Below are positions 43,174-52,055 of a stretch of DNA of 64,000 bases, piece by piece. A model generated the notes under the pieces. That model ran no database searches and had not been told where the DNA came from. It was given only the letters and a program-made list of their open reading frames with translations. Numbering within the stretch: the stretch's first letter is position 1; each line of letters begins with the position of its first letter. A program made the position numbers and the translations under genes. Source of the DNA: Haloplanus sp. XH21. Lineage in GTDB: Archaea; Halobacteriota; Halobacteria; Halobacteriales; Haloferacaceae. Where the stretch lies: NCBI RefSeq assembly GCF_023276355.1, contig NZ_JALLPL010000001.1:620001-684000 (forward strand), in the 5' to 3' direction.

Positions 43174-43209
43174 CTCACGTCCGAACGGCCACTCACGTCC
43201 GAACGGCCA
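43174..43209 (+). repeat. 18-bp tandem duplication
   Basis: CTCACGTCCGAACGGCCA occurs twice in direct succession just after the peroxiredoxin stop, immediately before the gene fragment at 43213. Confidence 0.85.
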
Positions 43210-43212
43210 CTG

Positions 43213-43375
43213 TTGGACCACGGCGATACCGCTGCCGACCTCCTCCTCACGCGCTGGCGCGACGGTGGCTTCGAACCGCCGACCGTTGCATGCGAACTCG
43301 CCGGTGCGCTTCTCGCCGTCGAGCGCGGTCCGGTGGTGGGTCTCGACTATCCCCTCGAGATTAGGTTGTCACGTG
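43213..43375 (+). pseudogene. Possible 5' gene fragment, unidentified
   Basis: From 43213 a frame with normal haloarchaeal codon use encodes about 49 residues (DHGDTAADLLLTRWRDGGFE, then PPTVACELAG, to LDYPLE). After about 43362 codon use changes abruptly (ATT AGG TTG TCA CGT GTT GTA) and the frame runs antisense into the neighbouring permease gene. This looks like the beginning of a gene whose remainder is lost. I do not recognise the family. Confidence 0.4.
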
Positions 43376-43389
43376 TTGTACCGGCGGGT

Positions 43390-44226
43390 TCACCGCAGGG
43401 CTGCCCGGAGCGCCCCGCGCAGCGTCTGCTCGGTCGGCTCGAACCGGCGGAGCTGGTCGGCGTCCGTGAACGCCGCCCGCGCCAGCAACAGACTGGCCGT
43501 CATGCTCGTGAGGCCGCCGGCCGCGAAGATCATGCCCATGATGACGAACTGGTATTCGGCGGCGTAGATGGGATTCGCGCCGCCGAGGATCATCCCCGAC
43601 ATCATCCCCGGAATGTACACCAGTCCCAGCGTCCGCATCGCGTCGACGACGGGGATGAGCGACGCCCGGACCGACTCGGAGACGTACGCCGAGATGGCGC
43701 GTTCGGGCGGGACGCCGAGAGCCAGAACCGCTTCGATCTCGTCCCGGTTCGACTCGACTTCCCCTTGGAACCGATCCAGCGTCAGCGAGTTCGTCTTCAT
43801 CGCGTTCGCGATGATCATGCCGCCGACGGGGACGAGGTTCCGCACCGTCCGCTCGATGGCACCGGCGGCGACCATCGTCACGATGACGACGGTGGCGCCG
43901 ACCCCCAGCGAGACGAGCGAGATACGGAAGGCGTGGGGGACGCCCGCCCCGCGTTTCCGCGACTCCCACGCCGCGTAGCCCACCATCGCCGCGAGCAGGA
44001 GTCCCGAGTACGCCAGCGGGATGGCAAAGAGCGTGCCGATGAGCGCTCCCATCGCGAGCACCTGCACGAACCCGCGGGCGAACGAGCCGCCGAGGTCCCG
44101 CTCCAGATCCAGGTTCCGGAGCGACGAGAGACCGATGACGACGGCCGCGAGCGCCGTCGCGGCGGCGACCTGAAACAGCCCCTCGATCACGACGGGGTCG
44201 ACGAGGCGGTCGGGAACGACCGTCAC
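43390..44226 (-). CDS. FetB/UPF0014-type ABC permease
   Basis: 278 residues from the GTG at 44226, about seven membrane segments. The family block VPVGGMIIANAMKTNSLTLD is followed by LALGVPPERAISAYVSESVR and LGLVYIPGMMSGMILGGANP. Relatives with FetA export iron or metals. The start overlaps the ATPase stop (GTGA), giving a two-gene operon. Confidence 0.9.
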   Translation of the reverse strand: MTVVPDRLVDPVVIEGLFQVAAATALAAVVIGLSSLRNLDLERDLGGSFARGFVQVLAMGALIGTLFAIPLAYSGLLLAAMVGYAAWESRKRGAGVPHAFRISLVSLGVGATVVIVTMVAAGAIERTVRNLVPVGGMIIANAMKTNSLTLDRFQGEVESNRDEIEAVLALGVPPERAISAYVSESVRASLIPVVDAMRTLGLVYIPGMMSGMILGGANPIYAAEYQFVIMGMIFAAGGLTSMTASLLLARAAFTDADQLRRFEPTEQTLRGALRAALR

Positions 44227-44891
44227 CGAATCACCTCCTGCGGTGGCCCCACTTCGACGAGCCGACCGTCGTGAAAGCGACCCACCCGGTCGGCCAGGCG
44301 CGTGGCCTGTCGCTCGTCGTGTGTCACCAGGATGGCCGTCCGCTCGCCCGTGGCGAGGAGGTCGGTCAGCAGGGTTTCGATCGTCGCCTCCGCCTCGCTG
44401 TCGAGGCTCGCCGTCGGCTCGTCGAGCAAGAGCACGTCCGGATCGTTGACGACGGTGCGCGCGATGGCGACGCGCTGGGCCTCGCCGCCCGACAGGTCGC
44501 TCGCCTCCCGGTCGGCGTACCCCTTGAGGGCCACGTCGTCGAGCACCGCTCGCAGGCGCGGTTCGGCGACGGACTCCCCGCGGAGGCGCGGACCGATAGT
44601 GACGTTCTCCCGGACGGTCCCATCGCGGAGTGACGGGTCCTGTGGCACCAGTCCCACGCGTTTGCGGAGCGTCTCCGGCGGAATCGTCCGATAGTCCGTG
44701 CCGTCGAGGTAGACGGTGCCGCCGGTCGGTTCGTCGAGTCGGTTGAGCAAGCGCAGGAACGACGACTTCCCGGCGCCCGATGGACCGACGATGGCCACCG
44801 TCTCGCCGCTTCCGACGGCGAGCGAGACGCCGTCGACGATCCGTTCCCCATCGATCGCGTAACACAGTTCTTCGGCGCGTAACGTCGTCAT
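44223..44891 (-). CDS. FetA-type ABC transporter ATPase
   Basis: 222 residues. Walker A GPSGAGKSS, Q-loop LVPQDPS, ABC signature DLSGGEAQRVA, Walker B VLLLDEPTASLD and switch His in LVTHDERQ are all intact. It energises the downstream UPF0014 permease, probably for metal or stress-related export. Confidence 0.93.
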   Translation of the reverse strand: MTTLRAEELCYAIDGERIVDGVSLAVGSGETVAIVGPSGAGKSSFLRLLNRLDEPTGGTVYLDGTDYRTIPPETLRKRVGLVPQDPSLRDGTVRENVTIGPRLRGESVAEPRLRAVLDDVALKGYADREASDLSGGEAQRVAIARTVVNDPDVLLLDEPTASLDSEAEATIETLLTDLLATGERTAILVTHDERQATRLADRVGRFHDGRLVEVGPPQEVIR

Positions 44892-44993
44892 AGGGGCATC
44901 GACCGCTCGTCCGGCCGTTCGCCCCCTCCGGTCATGAACGTTCGGCCGTCGTCACCGAAAGACCGAAGGCCCGACACTGTGAACAGTTGCCAC

Positions 44994-45383
44994 ATGTCAC
45001 TCGACAGCGATGTCGATACGGAGGACGCGCCGATCGACGACGCGGTCGTCGTGCGGGTGGCCGAACGGGCCGAGATGGATCCGGCGACCATCGCGACGGC
45101 TCTCGTCACGGTCAACGCGGAGTTACTGGGGCGCCACGCCGAGTTCGAGCGGTCGGCCGACTACGTCACCGTCGACAACACGCGCGCCTACCGGATCTCG
45201 TACGACCGGTGGGACGATGTCCTCGCAGCGTTCGAGTTCGACAGCGAGACGGGGACAGCAGTCCGGACCGCCCACACCGAACAGGCCCGCCTGCTCTTTG
45301 CCACCGCGGTCGGCGTCGACGATCAGTTCGGTGCCGACGAAGCGGGCGCCGTCGTCGGGATCGACACCGCCGAGCAGTTCTGA
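44994..45383 (+). CDS. Conserved haloarchaeal protein, 129 aa
   Basis: 129 residues from ATG 44994 (MSLDSDVDTEDAPIDDAVVV). Acidic, with a helical N-terminal part and a mixed C-terminal part including AEFERSADYVTVDNTRAYRI. No motif known to me. It lies 53 bp before the MFS gene in the same direction and is divergent from the ABC operon. Confidence 0.6.
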   Translation: MSLDSDVDTEDAPIDDAVVVRVAERAEMDPATIATALVTVNAELLGRHAEFERSADYVTVDNTRAYRISYDRWDDVLAAFEFDSETGTAVRTAHTEQARLLFATAVGVDDQFGADEAGAVVGIDTAEQF

Positions 45384-45436
45384 TCGCGCTTTTCCGAGAA
45401 CCAAACGATAACAACCCCGACGCGCGAGGTGCCTCC

Positions 45437-46642
45437 GTGCTCGGAATCGACGCCGACCGCGGGCTGGGCCTCGTCCCCTGGCGGTCGAGCACGCTCTATG
45501 TCGTGCTCGCGTGCTCGCTGATGGGGGTCATGGGCGTCTCGCTCGTCAGTCCCGTCCTCCCCGACCTCCGCCCCGTGTTCGGCATCAGCGACGCGCAGGT
45601 CGGCCTCGTCATCACCGCCTACACGCTCCCCGGCGTCTTCGTCACCCCGTTCGTGGGTCTGGTCGCCGATCGGATCGGGCGCCGACGGGTGATCGTTCCG
45701 CTGCTCTTCGTGTTCGCCGCCGCCGGTGCGGGTGTCGCCTTCGCCCGCACCTTCTCCGAGGTGCTGGCGCTTCGCTTCCTGCAGGGCGTGGGCGCGAGCG
45801 CGCTCATCACGCTCGCGGTGACGCTCATCGGCGATGTCTACGAGGGCCGGCGCCGTGACGCGGTGATGGGGGTCAACGGGAGCACTGTCGGCACCGGCGC
45901 GGCGTTCTACCCCCTGCTCGGCGGAGCGCTCGCCGGGATCCGCTGGAACGCGCCCTTCCTCTTTTTCGGCGTCGGTGCGCTGGTCGGCCTGTTTGCCCTG
46001 CTCGCGCTGGCCGAACCCGAAGCCGAGCGCTCGACCGACGTGCGCGCGTACCTCTCCCGTCTCTGGAAAGTCGCCCTGCTCCCCGAGGCGCTGGCCATCT
46101 TTCTGGCGCTGTTCGTGGCTTTCTTTCTCTTCTACGGCGCCATCCTCACGGCGCTCCCACTGCTCCTGAGCGACGTGTTCGGTCTCGGCGCCGGCCGCAT
46201 CGGCGCCACGCTGTCGATGGTCGCCGTCGCGAGCGCCGCCGTCTCCTCGCAGTACGGCCGCCTCTCGTCGCTCCGGTCGGCGGCGGAACTCGTCGCGCTC
46301 GGCTTCGTCGCCTACGGCGTGGGACTGTTGGCGGTGCGCCTCGCGCCGTCGCCGGCGACGGTGGCCGTCGCGTTGCTCGTGTTCGGCGTCGGCTTCGGCG
46401 TCGTGATGCCCTCTATCGACTCCGCCGTCGTGACGCTCGTCGCCGACGACCTGCGCGCCGGCGCGATGGGGATGCGAACGAGTATGCTCCGCCTCGGACA
46501 GACGCTCGGTCCCGTGGGCTTCACCGTCACCGCCGACGCCGCCTTCGCGTCGACTGTCGTCGGCTACCGGAGTCTGCTCGTCGTCTCCGGAGCTGTCGCC
46601 GTCGTCGCCGGCGTCGGGAGCTACCTGTGGCTGCGGCGCTAG
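45437..46642 (+). CDS. MFS transporter (multidrug-efflux type)
   Basis: 401 residues from the GTG at 45437, 12 hydrophobic segments. The opening SLMGVMGVSLVSPVLPDLRP carries the early Pro-rich drug-transporter signature, followed by VGLVADRIGRRRVIVPLL. An upstream in-frame extension overlaps the preceding gene and is not believable. It ends within the convergent Usp gene by 4 nt. Probably an efflux pump; substrate unknown. Confidence 0.85.
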   Translation: MLGIDADRGLGLVPWRSSTLYVVLACSLMGVMGVSLVSPVLPDLRPVFGISDAQVGLVITAYTLPGVFVTPFVGLVADRIGRRRVIVPLLFVFAAAGAGVAFARTFSEVLALRFLQGVGASALITLAVTLIGDVYEGRRRDAVMGVNGSTVGTGAAFYPLLGGALAGIRWNAPFLFFGVGALVGLFALLALAEPEAERSTDVRAYLSRLWKVALLPEALAIFLALFVAFFLFYGAILTALPLLLSDVFGLGAGRIGATLSMVAVASAAVSSQYGRLSSLRSAAELVALGFVAYGVGLLAVRLAPSPATVAVALLVFGVGFGVVMPSIDSAVVTLVADDLRAGAMGMRTSMLRLGQTLGPVGFTVTADAAFASTVVGYRSLLVVSGAVAVVAGVGSYLWLRR

Positions 46643-47058
46643 TCCTCGTTTTCCCGCGTCTGTTCGACCGTCACCACGGGCACGTCCGCGTTGGCCAAGA
46701 TGAGCTTCGAGACGCTGCCGAGCAGGATCTTCCCCAGGCCCGTCCGCTTGCGCGAGCCGATGACGATGTAGTCCGGTTCGATCTCTTCGGCCACTTGCAG
46801 GATGTGGTTCGCGGTCCGTCCCGTGGGCAGGTCGCGCCGCGACTGCTCGGGCATGATCCGCAGGTCCACGCCCTCCAGGTCGCCGATGACCGACGTGACG
46901 ATCTCCTCGATCTCCTCGCGGGCAGCCTCCTCGTCGCCGTCTTCGGGCACGACGTGGAGTATGACGAGCTGCATGTCCATGCTGGTCGAAAGGTCGTATG
47001 CGGTTTCGACGACCCCTTTACAACCGGGGTCTCTGTCGATGGCGGTCAGTATCACCAT
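46639..47058 (-). CDS. Universal stress protein (UspA domain)
   Basis: 139 residues. The fold begins MVILTAIDRDPGCKGVVETA. The ATP-binding glycine motif appears as IVIGSRKRTGLGKILLGSVS followed by KLILANADVPVVTV. Single-domain Usp, probably ATP-binding. The AT-rich TCACAATAATTAAAG segment just upstream (about 47073-47087) is its likely promoter. Confidence 0.9.
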   Translation of the reverse strand: MVILTAIDRDPGCKGVVETAYDLSTSMDMQLVILHVVPEDGDEEAAREEIEEIVTSVIGDLEGVDLRIMPEQSRRDLPTGRTANHILQVAEEIEPDYIVIGSRKRTGLGKILLGSVSKLILANADVPVVTVEQTRENED

Positions 47059-47446
47059 GCTATCATTAATTCCTCACAATAATTAAAGCGCTTTCGACCG
47101 CGTCATTCATTACTACCGTCATCTCGCCGCATTGCCGCCGCTGTGCCGGTGTTCCGGATCGGATCGGACTGCAGTCCCCCGGTTTTTGCGGCTCGCTGTC
47201 GGTCGCGTTACGTGTTATATGTCCTTAAGGAATATGGTCTTCATGATAAATAATGCAAAAAGTGCACCTTTCGGCGTTTATACCACCGTCACTATCTTTC
47301 ACCTGGTTGAACATGCGGCAGAGACCAGCACGACTCATTACCGCGTCGACTCATCTCGACGGGACCGCACGTATCGATCATCGGCACTCCGGAACACGCC
47401 GTTCCGGCTTCCCCGGTAGCGGGGCGCGCTCCGGAGGTGTGTCGTC
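47059..47446. other. Intergenic region between Usp and the Nramp-like gene
   Basis: These 388 bp hold the divergent promoters. One is an AT-rich block next to the Usp start (47060-47090). The other is around 47210-47300, with TGTTATATGTCC, TGATAAATAATGC and CGTTTATACC as TATA candidates for the transporter. CGGAACACGCCGTTCCGG (47390-47407) is a hairpin near the start. No gene seen. Confidence 0.5.
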
Positions 47447-48844
47447 GTGAGCACCGGCGAAATCGAGGCCGGCGAGGCCCGTATCTCGGAGCCGCCGTCG
47501 ACGCTGAAGGAGTTCCTCAGCTACATGGGACCCGCCTGGGTCTTCACCGCCTCGCAGATCGGCGGCGGTGAAGTCCTGAGCGTCCCGCTCGGTGGTGCGT
47601 ACCTCGGTATGGAGGGTATCTGGCTCATCCCACTCATCACGTTCACGAAGATCTTCGGCCAGTACTACCTCGTTCGGTACGGCGTCATGACCGGCGACAC
47701 GTTCCTCGACGCCCTCTACGAGAAGGGCTGGTGGCTGAAGTGGATCTTCTACTACGTGTTCCTGGGCGGAATCATCTACGCCATCGGTCTCTCCGGCCAT
47801 CTCGGTGAGACCGCGGGCGCGTTCAATCACCTGGTCCCGGCCATCCCGACGAACGTCTGGATGATCGGAACGGTGCTCGCCGGCCTGGGTATCGTCGGCC
47901 TGCGCTCGTACGGCCTCATCGAGAAGATCGCCACGTCGCTGCTGTGGATCTTCTTGGTGCTCATCGCCTTCGTCTCGCTCAGCACGGTCGATGTCTGGGG
48001 TCCCAACCTCGCGAGTGGCCTCGTCCCTTCGATACCCGGCCGCGTCGAAGGTCTCGGCGTCGGGGGCATGGCGTTCATCCTCACGATGTTCGGCTGGATC
48101 GGCGCGGGCTTCGGTCCGACCGTCTCCTACGTCTGGTTCGCCAAGGACAAGGTGATGGGGATGTTCGAACCCCTCGATAAGGGCTACGACATCGACAAGT
48201 ACGACCTCTCCGACGAGGAGATTCACCGCCTCAAGGGCTGGGGCGACATCGTCCTCTGGCAAAACCTGCTCTCGTCGGCCATCCTGGCGACCTTCTCCTT
48301 CTTCATGTGGACGGCCGCGGCCGCGACGCTCCACGTCGAAGGCATCCAGCCCAGCGGCTTCACCGTCATCCCGGAGATGGCCAACATCTTCACGACCCAG
48401 TTCGGCGAGTGGTCCGCCACGCTGTTCCTGCTGACCACCGTTGCCGCGCTGTTCTCGACGCTCATCGGCCCGCTCTACGGCATGTCGCGGCTCTGGGAGG
48501 ACGCCTTCGCGCTCCACGGCGTGTTCGACAACTACAACATCACCCGTGACACCACCTTCCGGCTGACGATCGTCCTCTTCTCGGCGATCCCGCTCGCGCT
48601 CAACCTCTTCATCGAGGCGCCGCTGATCCTCTTTGCCCTCTCCGGTGCCCTCTTCGCGCCGGTCATCGGGCTCATGTACCTCGCCGTGATGTACATGTCC
48701 TTCGAGATCGACATCGACTCGCTCTCGCCGGTGCGAACCTGGGCGGTCGCGCTCGCCATCTTCGCCGGCGTCGTCATGATCGTCTCCGGGGTCTGGGAAG
48801 CCCGCAGTTCGCTCCAGACCATCCAGACGCTGCTCGGCCTGTAG
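47447..48844 (+). CDS. Nramp-superfamily transporter with non-canonical metal site
   Basis: 465 residues, about 11-12 membrane segments. Overall pattern fits Nramp/SLC11. Segment 1, where canonical members have DPGN, reads TASQIGGGE (34-42). The segment-6 region reads LTMFGWIGAGFGPT without the metal-binding Met-Pro-His. A cytoplasmic loop with DIDKYDLSDEEIHRLKGWGD is inserted near residue 245-265. It probably carries something other than Mn2+/Fe2+. The GTG start follows GGAGGTGTG by a few nt. Confidence 0.8.
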   Translation: MSTGEIEAGEARISEPPSTLKEFLSYMGPAWVFTASQIGGGEVLSVPLGGAYLGMEGIWLIPLITFTKIFGQYYLVRYGVMTGDTFLDALYEKGWWLKWIFYYVFLGGIIYAIGLSGHLGETAGAFNHLVPAIPTNVWMIGTVLAGLGIVGLRSYGLIEKIATSLLWIFLVLIAFVSLSTVDVWGPNLASGLVPSIPGRVEGLGVGGMAFILTMFGWIGAGFGPTVSYVWFAKDKVMGMFEPLDKGYDIDKYDLSDEEIHRLKGWGDIVLWQNLLSSAILATFSFFMWTAAAATLHVEGIQPSGFTVIPEMANIFTTQFGEWSATLFLLTTVAALFSTLIGPLYGMSRLWEDAFALHGVFDNYNITRDTTFRLTIVLFSAIPLALNLFIEAPLILFALSGALFAPVIGLMYLAVMYMSFEIDIDSLSPVRTWAVALAIFAGVVMIVSGVWEARSSLQTIQTLLGL

Positions 48845-49308
48845 TCGGCGACTCGCGACCCTGCGGTGCGGCCTCGGTTCCGCTTTCTCGCCCGAGACAC
48901 CGGAGACGGATCTGTGTCCCTCGGTGACTGGCACTCGTCACTCGTCGGAGGTCGACGCGCCCGGAGAGAGTCGTAGCCGTAGCCGTACCTCGGACGGCCG
49001 ACCTGCCGCCGGCATCGGCGCTTTTCCGACCACACGCCGTGACGCCCCATCCGAGACTGCTATAGTAGCGTTAGGAACTGTTTGCCCATGCTCGCCAGAC
49101 GGCACGCGATCAGGTGTGCGATGACTTTCAAAGGCTACTATACCACCTTCTCTCGGTGTCCACCCCACACTCCTCGGCACCGCGCCCGCCCTCGACACGC
49201 TTCGATTGGCACGCGTGGTCTCACACGATAGCCGCCGCCCGGTCGACCGGACACCGCCGTGTGCCGCCGCTGGTCGCCGCTGAAAACAACGAAGAAAGCG
49301 TTGCGCCG
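48845..49308. other. Intergenic region holding the first palindromic repeat copy
   Basis: 464 bp with no credible gene. It contains the small mobile-type repeat at 49061-49142. The remainder is ordinary GC-rich spacer between two convergent genes. Confidence 0.6.
49061..49142 (+). mobile_element. MITE-like element, copy 1
   Basis: An 82-bp unit bounded by TATAGTAGC and GCTACTATA. It shares TAGTAGCGTT-GGAACTGT at one end and GCGATCAGGTGTGCGATGAC at the other with copy 2 (52056-52139), which is in reverse orientation. It is too short to encode a transposase. No clear target duplication by eye. Confidence 0.65.
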
Positions 49309-50685
49309 TCAGTCGATCTGCGGTTCGGCGTCGTCGAGGTTCTCGCGCGCCGAGTCGAGCAGGAGTTTCCGCTCGGCGCGGGCGACGACGCGGCGCACCT
49401 CGGCCACGGCGTCGATGTTCGACGACAGCGAACTGATACCCTTCTCGACGAGGAACTTCGCCATGTCCGGGTGCGATCCGGACTGACCGGTGATGGTGGT
49501 GTCCACGTCGTGTTCGTTACACGCCTCGATGACCTCCGCCATCGCCTCCAGGATCGTGGGGTGGAAGTCGTCGAAGCGGTCCGCGACCATCGCGTTGTTG
49601 CGGTCGACGGCGAGCATGAACTGGACGATGTCGTTGGTGCCCAGCGCGACGAAGTCGATACCCTCGTCGATGATCTCGTCGATGGATCGGATGCTGGCGG
49701 GCGTCTCGATCATGGCGCCCCACTCGCGCTTCTCGGGGTCGATGCCGACCTCTTCCATCAGTTCCCGTGCCCGGCGCACGTCCGACGCGTCGTTGGGGAG
49801 CGGGAACATGACTTCGACGTTGTCGTAGCCCATGTCGTGCAGGCGCTTGAACGCGCGCAGTTCGAGCTTGACCATCTCGGGCTCCTTCAGACTGCGGCGG
49901 ATGCCGCGGTAGCCGAGCATCGGGTTGTGCTCGTGGGGTTCGTTCTCCCCCCCCGTGAGCTCCGCGAGTTCGTCCGTCGGCGCGTCGAGGGTGCGGGCCC
50001 GGACCGGTCGCGGGTAGAACGCGTCCGCGACCTTCCGGATCTCCTCGGAAATCTCCTCGACGAACGCCTCCTCGCCGTGATCGGCGACGTAGCGCTCGGG
50101 CGTCTTGCCCGTCGAGAGCAGGATGTGTTCGAGACGGAGCAGGCCGACGCCGTCCGCGCCGGTGTCGGCCGCCCGTTCTGCGGCGTCCGGAATCGAGACG
50201 TTGACCTTCACTTCCGTCGCCGTCGTGGGGGCGCCGCCGGTCACTTCCACGTCGCCCTCGGGGTCGGCGTCCGCCACGTCGGTCGTGTCGGACTCCGACT
50301 CCGGTTCCGGGGCGACGACGGTGCCTTTCTGGCCGTCCAGCGTGATGCGCTGGCCGTCGGAGAGTACGTCCGTCGCGTCGCCCGCGCCGACGATGGCCGG
50401 CACGCCGAGTTCGCGCGAGACGATGGCCGCGTGGGAGGTCATCCCGCCCTCGTCGGTGAGGATGCCGGCCGACCGCTTCATCGCCGGGACCATGTCCGGG
50501 GCCGTCATCTCGGTGACGATGACGTCGCCCTCCTCGATGCGGTCCGCTTCGTCGATGTCCTCGATGATCTTCACCGGACCGGTCGCGACGCCGGGACTCG
50601 ACCCGTAGCCGTTGACCAGTTCCTCGCCCGCCTCGGGCGTCTCTTCGTCTTCCTCCGCCTCCGCCATGTTCTCGTTGACCGTCAT
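49309..50685 (-). CDS. N-terminally truncated PEP synthase paralogue
   Basis: 458 residues. The swivelling phosphohistidine domain (about 25-128; GGMTSHAAIVSRELG with His85) is followed by a variable acidic linker and the PEP/pyruvate-binding barrel (RARTLDAPTDEL, HNPMLGYRGIRRS, WGAMIETPAS, ALGTNDIVQFMLAVDRNN). The ATP-grasp N-terminal domain of full-length enzymes (about 750-800 residues) is absent. The preceding gene ends immediately before the ATG (TAAATG), so no N-terminal part lies upstream. The catalytic Cys (normally CGQ) is Thr399 in TTITGQSGSHP. It is co-transcribed with GAPDH. It may be inactive, regulatory, or need a separate ATP-binding partner. Confidence 0.85.
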   Translation of the reverse strand: MTVNENMAEAEEDEETPEAGEELVNGYGSSPGVATGPVKIIEDIDEADRIEEGDVIVTEMTAPDMVPAMKRSAGILTDEGGMTSHAAIVSRELGVPAIVGAGDATDVLSDGQRITLDGQKGTVVAPEPESESDTTDVADADPEGDVEVTGGAPTTATEVKVNVSIPDAAERAADTGADGVGLLRLEHILLSTGKTPERYVADHGEEAFVEEISEEIRKVADAFYPRPVRARTLDAPTDELAELTGGENEPHEHNPMLGYRGIRRSLKEPEMVKLELRAFKRLHDMGYDNVEVMFPLPNDASDVRRARELMEEVGIDPEKREWGAMIETPASIRSIDEIIDEGIDFVALGTNDIVQFMLAVDRNNAMVADRFDDFHPTILEAMAEVIEACNEHDVDTTITGQSGSHPDMAKFLVEKGISSLSSNIDAVAEVRRVVARAERKLLLDSARENLDDAEPQID

Positions 50686-51678
50686 TTAAATGTCGCCGAT
50701 CCCCATCACGTCGTTCGTCAGTTCGATGCTCTCCTCCGCGTCGGCCGACTCCGTCATCGCTCGGATGGCGTCGACGTTCTCCGGCACCACGTCGCTCTCG
50801 CGGTGGATGGACTGGAACAGGTGGAGCTGGTTGCTCTCGACCGTGATGGAGTCCTCGAAGATCTGGTTCTCGTAGAGGTTCATCCGGTCGCGCCCGCGGT
50901 CGAGCGCGAACTCCTGGAGATCCCACCCCGACGACATGTCGAGGTCGCCGTCGATGACGTGGATGCGGGACTGGGAGGCGAGCAGATCGGCGACCTCCTC
51001 GGCGCTCGGCTCCGCGTCCAGTTCCACGTTGATGCCGTGGAAGTGGTGGCGCACCGTCGGCACCTTCATGCCCATCGTCGTGATCTGCCCGATTTCGGGG
51101 ATCACTTCGAGCGCGTCGGGGCCGTGGTGCGAGGGCAGTGTCACCGGGTCGGCCGAGGTGACGGCGTGTTCGCCGCGGCAGCGAACCAGCGTGATGCTGG
51201 AGCGTTCGACGCCGTACTCCTCGACGAGCGGGGCGAACATCCGGTTCAGGCCGGTCGTGTTACAGGAGACGATACGGACGTAGTCCTTGCCCATCGCCTC
51301 GGAGTAGTTGGCGCGGGCGGTGAAGCTCTCGTCGGCCACGTCGGCGCCCTCGCCACCCTGGAACAGAGCGGGGGTGTCGTGTTCCTCGTAGATGGGGCGG
51401 TACTCCGCGCCCATCCCGGCCGGCGTCGCGTCGGCGACGATGTCGCTCGCGTCGATGAGGTCGATGATGTCGCCCGCGACGTCCAGGTCGACGCCCTCCC
51501 AGCGGTCGTGACGCCCCTCGGGGACGTAGATGTCGTAGCCTCGCTCGGCGGCGGCGTCCGCCGTGTGGTTCGGACTCGCCTTCCCGATGCCGACCAGTTC
51601 CATGTCGGGCATCGAGTTCACTGCATCGGCGACGCGCTTGCCGATGGTGCCGTACCCATTAACGCCTACGCGGATCAT
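50686..51678 (-). CDS. gapB: Archaeal (type II) glyceraldehyde-3-phosphate dehydrogenase
   Basis: 330 residues from the ATG at 51678 (MIRVGVNGYGTIGKRVADAV). The nucleotide-binding opening and catalytic Cys139 in VSCNTTGLNR identify the archaeal class, used mainly in gluconeogenesis. An ATG eight codons earlier is also open. It is first in an operon with the PEP-synthase-like gene, so both point to sugar synthesis from C3 units. Confidence 0.94.
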   Translation of the reverse strand: MIRVGVNGYGTIGKRVADAVNSMPDMELVGIGKASPNHTADAAAERGYDIYVPEGRHDRWEGVDLDVAGDIIDLIDASDIVADATPAGMGAEYRPIYEEHDTPALFQGGEGADVADESFTARANYSEAMGKDYVRIVSCNTTGLNRMFAPLVEEYGVERSSITLVRCRGEHAVTSADPVTLPSHHGPDALEVIPEIGQITTMGMKVPTVRHHFHGINVELDAEPSAEEVADLLASQSRIHVIDGDLDMSSGWDLQEFALDRGRDRMNLYENQIFEDSITVESNQLHLFQSIHRESDVVPENVDAIRAMTESADAEESIELTNDVMGIGDI

Positions 51679-51799
51679 ACCGGGAGTTGGCTTCACCCTC
51701 ATATAGTGCCGACGCCTTTCGCAGATTTTGCATGAACTTTCGTTCTTAAATCGTGGGGGGACTAGGTACTGGTATCACCGCCCGGTGTCTCCGCTCAGT

Positions 51800-52015
51800 A
51801 TGAACGATCCGAAACAACAGGTCTCCAGTTCCGGTATTCGCGTGCTCGGCGTCTTCGTCGCCGTGTACTTGGTCATCGGGTCGTACATGTACTTCTATCT
51901 CGACCTCCCCGCCCTCGCGTACGTCGCCTACGGCATCATCAGCTGGATCGGCGGGATGGTGCTCTTCTACTATCTCCACACGTCGTACATGGCTAGCTTC
52001 GACCCCTCGGAGTAG
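51800..52015 (+). CDS. Small two-span membrane protein, 71 aa
   Basis: 71 residues from ATG 51800 (MNDPKQQVSSSGIRVLGVFV). Two membrane segments (about 14-34 and 38-58) and an acidic end. It is divergent from gapB, 121 bp away. Function unknown. Confidence 0.6.
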   Translation: MNDPKQQVSSSGIRVLGVFVAVYLVIGSYMYFYLDLPALAYVAYGIISWIGGMVLFYYLHTSYMASFDPSE

Positions 52016-52055
52016 CGCTATCCCGTGATTTCGGCGTTTCCATTCACCCCTCTCC

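Noticed and set aside
49114-51735. 873-codon plus-strand frame opposite the PEP-synthase-like gene and gapB
   Set aside because: Same reason: mirror of two recognisable enzymes, no motifs of its own.
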